From contig NC_092053.1 of NCBI RefSeq assembly GCF_003086295.3, forward strand, positions 111,989,506 through 112,053,505: a stretch of DNA of 64,000 bases. Direction: 5' to 3'. The notes below the pieces were generated by a model. It was not told where the DNA came from. It ran no database searches and saw nothing but the letters and a program-made list of their open reading frames with translations. A program made the position numbers and the translations under genes. Positions 11,420 to 21,935 of the stretch are shown here, piece by piece; the stretch's first letter is position 1; each line of letters begins with the position of its first letter. The DNA is from Arachis hypogaea (lineage: Eukaryota; Streptophyta; Magnoliopsida; Fabales; Fabaceae).

Positions 11420-14400
11420 ATGGGGGAGGGGGTGGTTTGAAAGAGATAAAAATGGAATGGTTTGCTACCTTGATGGTAAAGTGGAGAGATTTCCCAAGTT
11501 GGACATTGACTTTGTTAATTTTAAGGATTTAGAGGAGATGTTCAGAGGTCTAAGGGTATACAGAGTACAAGACTATGTATTGGCAAGACCCCACTGCCCC
11601 TGACCTAGAGTCTGGCCTCCACATTTTGAAAGGTGATAAAGAAATTAACCAGATGTGTGATAACAAGATGGCAAATTTGGAAACTGATGAGTTGTTTGTG
11701 TATTTTGATCATCCTATGAGCCAGCTAGTTGTGAATGAAGCAGGAGATGTTCTTGTAGAGTTGAGTGATTCCTCCACTGATGATGACTATGAGAGCACTG
11801 AAGATGAGGCTTATAAGCCTCCCCCACCTAGTTATGAGATACTAAGCAGCAGTAGTAGTGAGGAGTTAAGGTCAAGGAATAGGCCCAGGAATAAGATTAA
11901 GAAGGATACACCCAAAAAGAAGACAATGACACCTAAGAAGAAGAGAGCAACACCTAAGAAGAAGAATGTGACACATGTGAAGGAAAAAAATAATGATGAT
12001 GATGGCCTATCTCCTAAAACCAAGTAGAAGAAAAATAAGAGATATGTGGGGAGGACAAGAAGGCATATTTTGGATAGGGATGAGGCTGTGAATGGGCCAA
12101 AGTAAGGGCAACATGCTGGAGACAAGGGTCCAAATTGTAATGACACTATGGGTGAGGATGAAAGCCCAAATAAAGTGCCTAGAGCAGGGGCTAATGATGA
12201 GCCCATTATGGAGGAGGTAGATTCCGATATTGACAAGTCATATCAGTATGAGTTAGAAGCATTCAACTCTCCAATTTCTTCTGATGATGAGGGCAGGAAG
12301 CCTAAATTTCATGAATTTGATAATGAAACTAGTTATGGTGAAGTGGATTTCGAAGTTGAAGAAATGTTTGACATTATGGCACAATTCAAGCAAGCATTGA
12401 AGGACATGTTTGTTTTTGAAGGGAAAGAGTTAGAGTATATAAAAAATGAAAAGCATAGAGTGAGAGCAAAGTGTGCGAAAGAGGGCTATCCTTGGCTAAT
12501 CCTAACTTCCTGGAATAGCTAGGAACTGTGTTTTCAAGTCAAAACATATGTTAAGGAGCACACTTGTGGTAGAAATTTTTACAAGCAACATGGCAAGTAG
12601 ATCATGGGTTACAAGCAAGCTAGTGAAGAGGTTAGTCACACAGCCGCAACTATCACCTAAGGAGGCTTTAGAGCACATGAAAGAGAACTATAATGTCCAT
12701 ATCCATTATAAAATGATCAGCAGAGCTTTGAAGGCAGCTAGAGAGGAAGTTATAGGAAATGAAAAGGAGCAATTTGGGAAGGTTAGAGATTACTTGTGTG
12801 AGCTTCATAGGAGTAATTCAGGGTCAACAGCTATAGTGGATGTCATCCGCCAACCTGAATCACCACTGGTGTTTGACAAGCTATACATATCATTGGATGC
12901 ATGTAAACGTGGATTCAAGGCAGGATGTCGTCCTTTAATTGGGCTAGATGGCTATCACCTAAAGGGTTATTTTGGTGGCCACCTCCTTTCAGCCGTGGCT
13001 CAAGACACTAACAACCACTTCTTCGTAATTACTTATACTGTGGTTGACAGTGAATGTACTGAAATATGGAGGTGGCTTCTAACTCTCCTCCAGGAGGACC
13101 TAGGCTCATGTATTGAATTTGGCTGGAATTTTATTTCTGATCAGCAGAAGGTATGCTAATTATTTATGTGTTAATTATTTTTGTGTTGATACTGAATTTT
13201 ATTTTATGTGTTGTTTTATTTGATACCCAATCTGAATTATTAATCCAATGATTGTGTGCCTATTGTGTGGAAGGGATTGGAGGTTGCTCTTCATGAAGTT
13301 ATGGCAAAGGCGCACCACAGGAACTATGTCCTCCACATCTGAAAAAATTTTGTTAAGCAATGGAAAGACAAACAATCCAAGGGTTTAATGTGGCAATGTG
13401 CAAGGAGTACAACAACTCCAGAGTTCCGTGCAAATATGGACAAGTTGAAATCGGTGAACCAGCTAGCTTGGGAGTATCTCTCCATATTTCGTGAATCTGC
13501 ATGGACTAAAAGTTATTTCTCTCACTATCTGAAGGTTGATAACATCACTAACAATATGTGTGAGGTTTAGAATGCTAAGATTGTGGAGTATAGGAGCAAG
13601 CCGATTTTGACAATGTGTGAGGATTTGAGATGTTATATAATGAGAAAAATGGCTGGACATAAGAAGAGGTTAAGTAATTATCATGGAAAATTGGCTCCTG
13701 CGCAACAGCAAAGATTGGATGAATTCATTAAGCCTGAAAGCACTAAGTGGACAGGTGAGTGGACTGGACACGATGAAAGAGTTATCTTTGAGGTTCAAAG
13801 ACGCCAAAACAAGCTTGGAGTGAATCTAAAGGAAAAGACCTGTACTTGTAATTTATGGCAGCTTACTGTTAATTCTATAGTAATAGTAATTTGTAGTTTC
13901 TACTATGTAACCATGTAATAAGGTAATTTGTTGCAGGCATGCCATGTAAACATGCAGTTGCTACAATCTCAAGGCTGCTGAAGCTTAACTTGAAGCCTGA
14001 AGATTTTGTACATGAGTGACTTACCATGGATGCCATGCGTGCCACTTATGGTGTAACAATTCAACCTGTAAATAGTGAAAAATTTTGGGAGACATCAGAT
14101 GTTCTTAGGCCAGTGGCACCTGCCATCAAGAGACCCCCTGGTCGTTCTAGGAAGAGAAGAACTGTTGATCCTGTGTCTGAGAGCCAACTAACAGGGAACA
14201 AAGTGAAGAAGGCCTTCAAAATGACATGTAGCAAGTGTGGGGAAAAGGGTCACTATTATAAGATATGTAAAGGAGCTCCAAGGGATCCCAATTGGCAACC
14301 AAAAAAGAAGAAGGCAAGACAATTAAAGGTACAATAATTAGGCTAGTATTAGGATTTACAAAGATTTAATTGTCTTATAATGTGAGTATCGAAGGGGTTT

Positions 14401-15301
14401 ATGTGTCTTACAAATGGTTTAATTAGGGGTTTATGTTCCTTAGAAATAGTTTAATGAAGGGTTTATGGTCTCCTAAATGTCTTATTATTTTTTACAGGGT
14501 GATAACCCAGCTAATGTTGCACCTAAATCTGGGGCTGCTCCGTCTGCAGTTTTAGATCTTGTGGTTAGTTCATAACTAATTTATATTATCAAATTATGGT
14601 ATGACTTAAAATAGGATACCTAACATTATGCAAAAATTATAGGCCAAAGCAAGGAAGCATAAAAAGAAGTTATCAAGAAATGTTACTACAATGACACTTC
14701 AATAAACAGGAGAAAAAATTTCAGTGTCCCAGTCTGCTCCTACGAATGAGGTAATAGTAGTGAAAAACATAACATTGTGACTGAATTTTTAGTGTCATGT
14801 TTAAATTCTAATTCACATTATGTTTCGTCAAAAAAACAGGCTCAAAATATCAATAACCAAAGTAGTGAAAATGGAAATGGATCACAGGCACCAAACACAG
14901 CCATACCTAATCCAACTGCCCCAGGCCCAACCACAACTACAAGCAACCATGTCTTGCAAAATATGATCAACGGTCCACAAATTTCTGCTCCATTCAGGAA
15001 GAAGCAGCCAATTCGTAAGCCATTGACACTTCAAGTTCATGGGTTGTTACTTCCACTCACTATGCCCACAAACCAAGCTCCATTAACCCAACCAAGGATG
15101 GCTATAAGATCAACTAAGTCCATTGGAATTTCTCTCGAGACACAGGCGGCAACTAGTGCTGGCACAACAGCTAGGATGTTCCAATTCATCCCAACACTAG
15201 GATTCAAACAAGGAATCAAGGGACCAAGCTTCGGAGCACCAGCAAGCTTTAAGGAATTTGGAACCGATGCACCACCTTTCAGAGCTCCACGGAAAAAATG
15301 A
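11420..15301 (+). pseudogene. Mutator-like (MULE/mudrA-type) transposase, multiply disrupted
   Basis: Domains follow MULE order. The N-terminal PB1-like region is GWFERDKNGMVCYLDGKVER (about 11430), shifting frame near 11570 into DLESGLHILKGDKEINQMC. An acidic and Lys/Thr/Pro-rich linker follows. The MuDR DNA-binding region (RVRAKCAKEGYPWLI, 12148-12522) comes next. The DDE core includes GCRPLIGLDGYHLKGYFGGH and FISDQQK (12548-13150). A probable intron (about 13150-13274) precedes GLEVALHEVMAKAHHRNYVL. The SWIM zinc finger (TCTCNLW...GMPCKHAVATI) is split by an intron at about 13870-13937. A CCHC knuckle (CSKCGEKGHYYKIC) lies near 14230-14270. In-frame stops lie near 12520, 13340, 13568 and 14018, with frameshifts near 11570 and 12590. 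The last exon (about 14777-15301) is Pro/Thr/Ser-rich. Not functional as read. Confidence 0.88.
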
Positions 15302-15798
15302 GGGCTAGATAGTTATGGCTAGTATTTTGTAACTCATATCTGAATGCAAATTGCATAGTGTTGGTTAAGTATTTTGGAACTTCTAGTACTTGAACACTTT
15401 AGATTATCTGTTTTGTTTAGTTACCAAGAGATAGTATGTAATGACATGTAGGTGTTGCCTTTGTGAGATGTTATTACATGCCGTAAGTAGTTTGCAACTT
15501 TCTATATATTGTAATATTTGTGTTTCAGGCTAAAGATTTTCATTGCTTATTGAATTTGGTTTATTCTTGATTCAATAAAATTGTATGAAAACATACTTCA
15601 AATAACAAAACACTGAGAAATTGTCTCTTCAACTCAAAACAGTGAAAAATATTAGAAGACCATAAATCACATTCTTACTTGCAATGTAACTCACAACAAG
15701 CTTTCAATCATCAAAATCTAACAATTTTTACATCTCAGTCACCATCCTTAATGTGCATCTAGCTTATAACATTAATATTCAAAATAAGTTATAATTTG

Positions 15799-16398
15799 TT
15801 ACATCCTATTAGGTTGAAGTGCAGTAAAAAAGAATCCAAGAGTAAAAAAGAATCCAAGAGTAACGGCAATAAAAAATGCCATGATAATATATCTATTTTG
15901 TCTTGTGTAACTTCTTCTTTGAACTCCATCATATAGCTTAATCTCCATTTCTTTAATTTAGTCCTCCAACTTCTTTAATCTACCATGAACTTCCATCTTC
16001 TGTACTTCCACCACCGTATAGTCAGACTCAGTTTTGAGCTCATCCAACCACTTAAAATATTTGTAATGTGTTGAAGGAGTCTATAATTATGAACAGTTAT
16101 TTTTAATCAATCTAATTACAGAGAAGATTGTAAGATGGAGTGAATACTAATGTACCTTGAAATAACTGCAACCAAAGAACAACCTATTTGGATTATTTGA
16201 TGTGGTAGATTCAAAAAGAATCGCATAAGCTCCATAATTGCAGGTTGGATATGTGAACTTCTTCCTCGTCATGCCAATATTGCCAGCGTTGTTGCTTGAA
16301 GAGCCCAGCAACTTCTCTTTCCATGAATGACGGATTGAACCTAATGAATGCTCTTCCATGTTCATCACTAAAGGTAGGATTTGATATCTAGGGTTCAC
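15799..16398 (-). pseudogene. GRF-type zinc finger protein with C-terminal membrane segment, second ORF of the MULE
   Basis: Exon 1 (16398-16156) encodes a Ser/Asn/Gly-rich N-terminus and a GRF zinc finger: FTYPTCNYGAYAILFESTTS, then NPNRLFFGCSYFK. Exon 2 (16080-15799, phase 0) gives HYKYFKWLDELKTESDYTVV, a short coiled coil and a hydrophobic tail built on a tandem repeat (TLGFFFTLGFFFT). The first zinc cysteine partner reads Y where C is usual (CNYG versus CNCG). A TAA at 15958-15960 interrupts the coiled coil before the membrane segment. It converges with the transposase gene, as mudrA and mudrB do in maize MuDR, though I see no similarity to mudrB. Such small GRF/TM proteins are common in plant genomes, often unrecognised as transposon-linked. 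Cellular role unknown. Confidence 0.75.
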
Positions 16399-17090
16399 AT
16401 TAACATTTGGGTTTGCTCTTATTAAGAACAGGAATCAAAACTGCAGTATTTTTTATGACTGTGTATAGGGTTTTGGTCCTATCCACCATAGTCAGTCCAC
16501 GTATAAGAGTGACCGGTACATGTAGACTCTTTTGGTCACTTTTAACCAGAAAATCAACAAGAGGGTCCTTTCGGTCACACGGAGAGAATGGATAAGGATC
16601 GCGTTGTTATTTTCTAATAGTTAGGGAATGCCAGGTCTTTTTCATAAATGGTTAGGGACCAAAAAGGGATTTTATTAAAAAATTTAACAGTTGATTAGGT
16701 ATATAATCATTGAATTAACGTTTGAGATATTTTGTCAAATGGCATATATTTTTTAGTAGTCATTTTGTTATTATCATCTTGAGTATCATTTTATAAAATT
16801 AAAAATATTTTGAGTGCCACAATAATTATTTATTCTTTTTTTTTCTTTTGTTCAACTTTGATCAAAATATAAATTAAGAATATCCACATTTGTTTAAAAA
16901 TTTTAATTTGGAGGGCAAAAATGTCAATTTTATAAAAGAATAAAGTTTTTATAAAGTGAGAAAATTAATAAAGTAAAAAAATTGATAAAATGATAAAATG
17001 AGAAGTTAATTATTTTGAAATTAAGAGAGTGAGACTCACATATGATAGGAATTACGAATTCAATGTGATTAATTCTTTATTTTATTACTT
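16399..17090. other. Right flank of MULE, probable terminal repeat region
   Basis: Contains TTAGGGACCAAAAAGGGATT near 16650-16670, typical of MULE termini read outward, but no matching left terminus was identified. The rest is AT-rich. No gene seen. Confidence 0.35.
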
Positions 17091-17253
17091 GAGAAATGTT
17101 AGATGATCATCAGAATTTATTATTTTTGGTCATCACTTTTAGTCATCAATTAAATTCTTTTAGTCTAACAATCTAACAACATACTTTAACCCATACTTTT
17201 AAATAGTAACTGGTGACAAAAAAAATAAATTCTAATGGTCTTATAGTACTCTC
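17091..17253. mobile_element. MITE related to the copy at 2341-2501
   Basis: The left end GAGAAATGTTAGATGATCAT and the right end read backwards (GAGAGTACTATAAGACCATT) share the subterminal AGAATTTATT. The interior includes GTCATCACTTTTAG, also present in the 2341 copy. 163 bp, non-coding. Confidence 0.6.
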
Positions 17254-17963
17254 CTTATTATTTTATCAATTTTCTCGTTTTAGAAGATCTAAATTCTACA
17301 CTTAAAAACCAACTTAGGTTAATTCATTGACCAACAACAAATTTTTAAACTAAATTTTAACCTATAATAAATTAGTTTTTGACCTACTAAATTTAGAATA
17401 TACCAAACACAAAAAAATCTTTATTTAAAAATAATTAACCCTGTCTTTTTCACTTTGTCAAATCTCATAATACCGACGAGCTTGATCCCAATCTTAATCC
17501 CCTCTAACATGGCACTTTAACGACCACATCATCATATTAACTTACCAACTAGACAAATTCCATTAAAAGTTCACTACTTCACTTTAGATTTCATAGATGG
17601 CCTAACAAACATGGTCAGGACCGAGTTGTCCTCATTTATTTTTCAGGAATCACGTTGATTTTTAGGGTTTGTCAAAGTGGAGTTTAAATGAAAATGATTT
17701 TATAGAATTGATTTTGGATAGAAATGAGTTTATTTTAATATGATTTATGTTTGATAATTTTATACAAAAATTGATTTTGATAAAATAAATATTATTTGAA
17801 TAATATTAGTTAAAATCACTTTTAAATAGATAATTACTAAAAAGAACATGACATTAAATTATAATGTTATTTTTTAACTATGTTTAATTATTATGATATT
17901 TTTTTTGATATATTTTTTATATAGTATTTTTTTCTAGGACTCTTGGTACTATTATTTAATACG
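17254..17963. other. AT-rich intergenic sequence, MITE-like remnants
   Basis: No gene seen. The segment at about 17660-17830 (GAATTGATTTTGGATAGAAA ... AAAATTGATTTTGATAAAAT) resembles a short dispersed legume repeat; I could not define its ends. Confidence 0.3.
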
Positions 17964-17964
17964 C

Positions 17965-18006
<42 letters not shown>
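17964..18006. repeat. (ATT)n microsatellite
   Basis: About 14 uninterrupted ATT units. An Asn-run ORF on the minus strand (17891-18136) is an artefact of it. Confidence 0.9.
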
Positions 18007-18008
<2 letters not shown>

Positions 18009-18123
18009 CTAATGGAATCAATAAATGATATTATAAAAAGATAATAATAAATATAATACACAAGAACTATAATTATAAAAGCAAAAATGTTAGGTGTCCA
18101 AGTCTTTTGAGTAACCAAGTTAG

Positions 18124-18270
18124 AGTTAATACTCAAAATGGTCTCTGAAATTTGCTAGTAGCCTCAAAGTGGCCCCTGAAAGTCCAATTGACTCAATTTG
18201 AACCCGCAAGTTTTAATAAGTGACTCACGTTAGCTCTTCTATTAATCTCCATTAACGAAATGCTTATCTA
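18124..18270 (+). repeat. MULE-type terminal sequence
   Basis: Begins GAGTTAATACTCAAAATGG and includes GTGACTCACGTTAGCTCTTC. Sequence of the same type appears at 36157-36200 and 36590-36620. This suggests the left terminus of the MULE remnant that follows; no right terminus was found. Confidence 0.45.
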
Positions 18271-18428
18271 GAACGTTAAGTGACACGTGGACCATTACGT
18301 GGCTCGATAAGACTTTGCTGACATGGAAAAAATTAGTTTAGACTCAATTTAGCCCCCTTTTAATGAACATAAAACCCTAATAAATGCCAAAGTCCCAAAT
18401 TGAGATCGTTGTTTGGGTGTTGGAGAAG

Positions 18429-18942
18429 ATGACAGGAAGTACTAGCCAAGATTCCGGAAAGTGCAATAGGTCTCATTCACATGGAAGTTTGGAAAGGAAT
18501 CAAAATCGAGGTAGAGCTGAAAAGATTCCACAATGGTGTAGTTGTGGGATGCGTCCCGTTCTTTGCTGGTCTGGAACAGAGGCAAATCTGGAGAGACTAT
18601 TTTTTGGATGCCCTTGTAAGTTTTTGAATTACTTCCTTCTTGAATTTACCTCTTCCTTTTCTAATAGATGCTTAATTTATTTTGTGGTTCTTATTGTGAC
18701 AGACCTCTAGGAAGAAATGGTGTGAATTTTTTGTGTGGACAAATGGTGAGGAACAAGAAGACATGCCTAGGAGAAATAAAAATGAAAATAGCATTGAGCA
18801 TTGAAAGATGAATGTGGGTTGGAAGATTAGTGCAATAGAAGTTGAAATTAGGATTTTAAAAGTATGGGATAGTATTTTGAGTTTTTGTCTTGTTTTGTTT
18901 GTAGTTATAGTCATTAGCTATGGTTTGAGTGTAAGAAAGTGA
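18429..18942 (+). pseudogene. GRF-type zinc finger / membrane-segment protein, second copy
   Basis: The first exon (18429-18615) starts MTGSTSQDSGKC and contains a GRF finger with intact ligand pattern: CSCGMRPVLCWSGT, then NLERLFFGCP. An intron (GTAAGT at 18616, AG at 18702) leads to TSRKKWCEFFVW, and the splice is off by one base relative to exon 1. After a TGA at 18803-18805 the same frame continues as a short helix and a membrane segment (ILSFCLVLFVVIVISYGL) to a stop at 18940-18942. It has the same plan as 15799-16398: GRF finger, linker, coiled segment, C-terminal membrane helix. It converges on a minus-strand MULE N-terminal fragment at 19720-20342. Confidence 0.65.
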
Positions 18943-19719
18943 TGAATAAAATTTAATTAATATCCTTATAATCATATTTTTTAATAGAAATCTGCTTTGT
19001 AAATTGTAAACTGTGACTATACCTACAATTTCACTGAAGATATTACAAATATGTACAATTCTATAAATTAGAATTTGTGACTAAATCTGTAAAATAAAAT
19101 GGTAAACACAAAGATAAACAAAAGACTAATTAAATATTTTACAAATATGCAAATAAAACTAATGAATCAACTTGTCATATATATACTAAATCTCTAAATT
19201 GCAAAATAAACCTTGATTCTAAATTATAATAATACTTACACAAGAGAGAATTAGAAAAAAGGCATCAAATAATTAAAGTTGACATTGTTCAAATACAAAA
19301 ACAGAAAGAATTGAAAAATATAAAATGATCATTTCATGAAGAATAGAACTGAATGTTGATTGTACGATGCATTAACAGAAAGGCTTATACAGCTAGGAAG
19401 TTTAACCAACTTCTTGCATCCAATCAAAACATTAATATTACAGTTGCTAAAAAAGGGATAAACATATAATAAATTATAATAATAAATCTTAAATCTGATT
19501 TTATAGGTCAATTATAATCATGATAATGAATATTTTAAGACATGATAAACAAAAAATAATGTCTAGAGTATCATTATTACAGACTCAAAACAAAAAGGAC
19601 TATTTAAAATGTTCTAAAATACAACTCTATACAAGACATTACAAAAAATATAAATAATCACTGACACAAACTTCAGCCACAAAACAATTACAAAACAATT
19701 TCAAAACACATCGAATTAC
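18943..19719. other. AT-rich sequence between the two ORFs of the second MULE remnant
   Basis: No coding similarity seen on either strand. The transposase core and zinc-knuckle regions expected here are missing. Confidence 0.35.
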
Positions 19720-20342
19720 AATTATTAGATTTGATGTTAGTGGTGGTGGATTTGGTTGAGATGGACTTGGGTTTAGATAACTTGATATTGGTTGGTGGAT
19801 TAAGTTGGGCCTGGATTAGTGATTCGAGTTTGGCTTGGGCCAGTAGTTCTCCTTAAGCCTGGTCTAGTGCTTTGGATTGGGCCTGGGTTGGTAATTCTTT
19901 AGTGGGCTTCGTAACTGAGACATCATTTGGGCTTCCTATTGGATTAGGTGTGGTGACTAGTGCATCCTTGTCTTCTTCAGGAGCAATGAAAGTAAGCTCT
20001 ATTAACTGAGGTACTTCATCATCATGAGGTTAGAAAACTCCATGCTTAAAATATAAGTGGACTCTTCCTTAGTTCATTCTTGCAAGATAGCATATCTCTA
20101 ACAATTCCTTATCATGTGAAAGTGCTCTCAATCCACTCTTTAAAGGTCTACCAGGAACAAGCCACCAACATTTAACATTGTCAGCATAACTGAGCTCTAT
20201 GTAGTAATTTTTCAGTGAAAATACATTCAATCTATCTTCATCGTTAATTCATCCGTGTTGTCCCTTTTGTAAACTACATTACCATCATTCTTTGTAATAA
20301 AGCTGCTTAAATGATGATACATGATGGTTATCAAATCACCCA
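19720..20342 (-). pseudogene. MULE transposase N-terminal (PB1-like) fragment
   Basis: Read on the minus strand it starts MGDLITIMYHHLSSF and, after frame changes, gives NYYIELSYADNVKCWWLVPG and LRALSHDKELLEICYLARMN. This resembles the N-terminal PB1-like portion of plant mudrA-type proteins. A Thr/Pro/Gln-rich linker follows. Several stops and frameshifts; no DDE core follows. With the convergent GRF gene at 18429-18942 it marks a second, internally deleted MULE. Confidence 0.55.
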
Positions 20343-20993
20343 TCTACAAATATAATTCAAACAATTAACAACCTAACTTCAAAATCCAAGACCTTTTATA
20401 TCATGCATCAGCTGACTCTACATTACATGGCAAGCAATCTTTTTTTCAGAATAGAAAATGTAAAAAATTCATATACAAAAGTGATCCTTGTATAAATGTT
20501 CAAAAAATTAGAGTACAAAAATTTTGATGCACAAACATAAATTTGGTGCATAGCCCACAAATTTTAGTATACAGCACAAAATATTTTTAAAGACCATATG
20601 TTTTGATAGCCAACCAATGAAATACGTACAACACATAAATTTTGGTGTACAACACAAAAATCTTGTTGCATTGCATAAAATTTTTTGTGTAACATAGAAT
20701 TTTTGGAGGATTACATACCTAAAATATTAACTCACCTAACTAACAAAATATATTTATATAAAAAATTTTTGCTATATACAAAGATTTGTGTATTATATGT
20801 AAAAATATGTGTGCTATATGTAAAAATTTATGTGCTATGTCGATAAATTTGTGCTATATGCAAAATTTTGTATGTGATACTTCGAAAATTTGTATACCAG
20901 AAAGCGCAGAAAAAATAAAATAATGATATATGCATGTATTGTTTTTTTTGCCAAACTTTGCACTAATTTAATTGGACTTAATTACAAAAAGAC
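20343..20993. other. AT-rich sequence with iterated short motif
   Basis: No gene. From about 20510 to 20900 there are many loose repeats of an (A)AAAATTTTGGTGYACA / TGTGCTATATGTAAAAATTT type, partly inverted about a centre near 20720-20760. Probably subterminal repeats of a DNA element. Confidence 0.35.
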
Positions 20994-21401
20994 TTAGTAC
21001 TTGTTTTGGCGCCATTATTTTGATAAAAAAAATATTTTTTTTAATAAAAAATATTTTTTTTAATAAAAAATATTTTTTTTATTTTTTAGCGTGTTTGGCA
21101 AATTTCTAGTAGTAAAAGTAAAATCACTAGAAAAATAAAAAAAACATCTTTTTTGAGAAGCTATAATTTACATCTTTTTTTAAAAAATCTTTTTCTCTTA
21201 AAAAAAATATGTTTTTCATGTAATAAATAAACAAAAAAGTATTTTTATATTGTTATACCCAAATATAATTGATAGATAAAAAGATCTTTTTGTATGAGAT
21301 ATCCAAATATAAAATTACTTTTACTTTTTCATAAGATCTTTTTAAAAAAGATAACTTAAAAAAAAGGATATTTTCTTAGAAGTTCACTCAAACAAGCTCT
21401 T
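20994..21401. mobile_element. MITE (hAT-like), first of two adjacent copies
   Basis: Left end CTTAGTACTTGTTTTGGCGC; right end read backwards CTAAGAGCTTGTTTGAGTGA. The interior has AAAAAGAT-type inverted blocks. It abuts the next copy at 21400. Confidence 0.55.
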
Positions 21402-21713
21402 AGTGCTTGTTTGGGTGCTATTAAATCAATAAAAAAAAAAAACTCTTTTTTCAATGAAAAAAGATATTTTTTATTTTTTAGTATGTTTAACAAATTTTTA
21501 ATAGTAAAAGTACTAAAAAAAAAAAAAATCTTTTTCGAGAATTTACAATTTATATCTTTTTTTAAAAGATATTTTTTCTTTAAAAAAAATATTTTTCACA
21601 TAATAAATGAACAAAAAAATATTTTTATCTTATTTTATACAAACATAAAATTACTTTTACTTTTTTATAAAAAATCTTTTCTTAGTCACCTAAACAAATC
21701 CTATAATTAATAT
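21400..21713. mobile_element. MITE (hAT-like), second adjacent copy
   Basis: Left end TTAGTGCTTGTTTGGGTGCT; right end read backwards AGGATTTGTTTAGGTGACTA. About 310 bp. A further partial copy may follow to about 21830 (ATATGAGATATTCAAATATA, compare 21294-21313). The Lys/Phe-rich ORF 21411-21710 is an artefact. Confidence 0.55.
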
Positions 21714-21935
21714 ATAAAAAAATTCTGTTATATGAGATATTCAAATATAAAATCACTTTTATTTTTATAAGAGATCTTTAAAAAAAATATTATTTAAAAT
21801 AATATCTTTTACAAACCCTCTTACTTTCCATATTTATTAAACAAATTTGAACGTGCTCTTCAACCCTCAAATGCCAAAACAAACACACCTAATGGTTTAC
21901 TCTTAAAAATTGTAAAATGAATGATGAACGATTGA

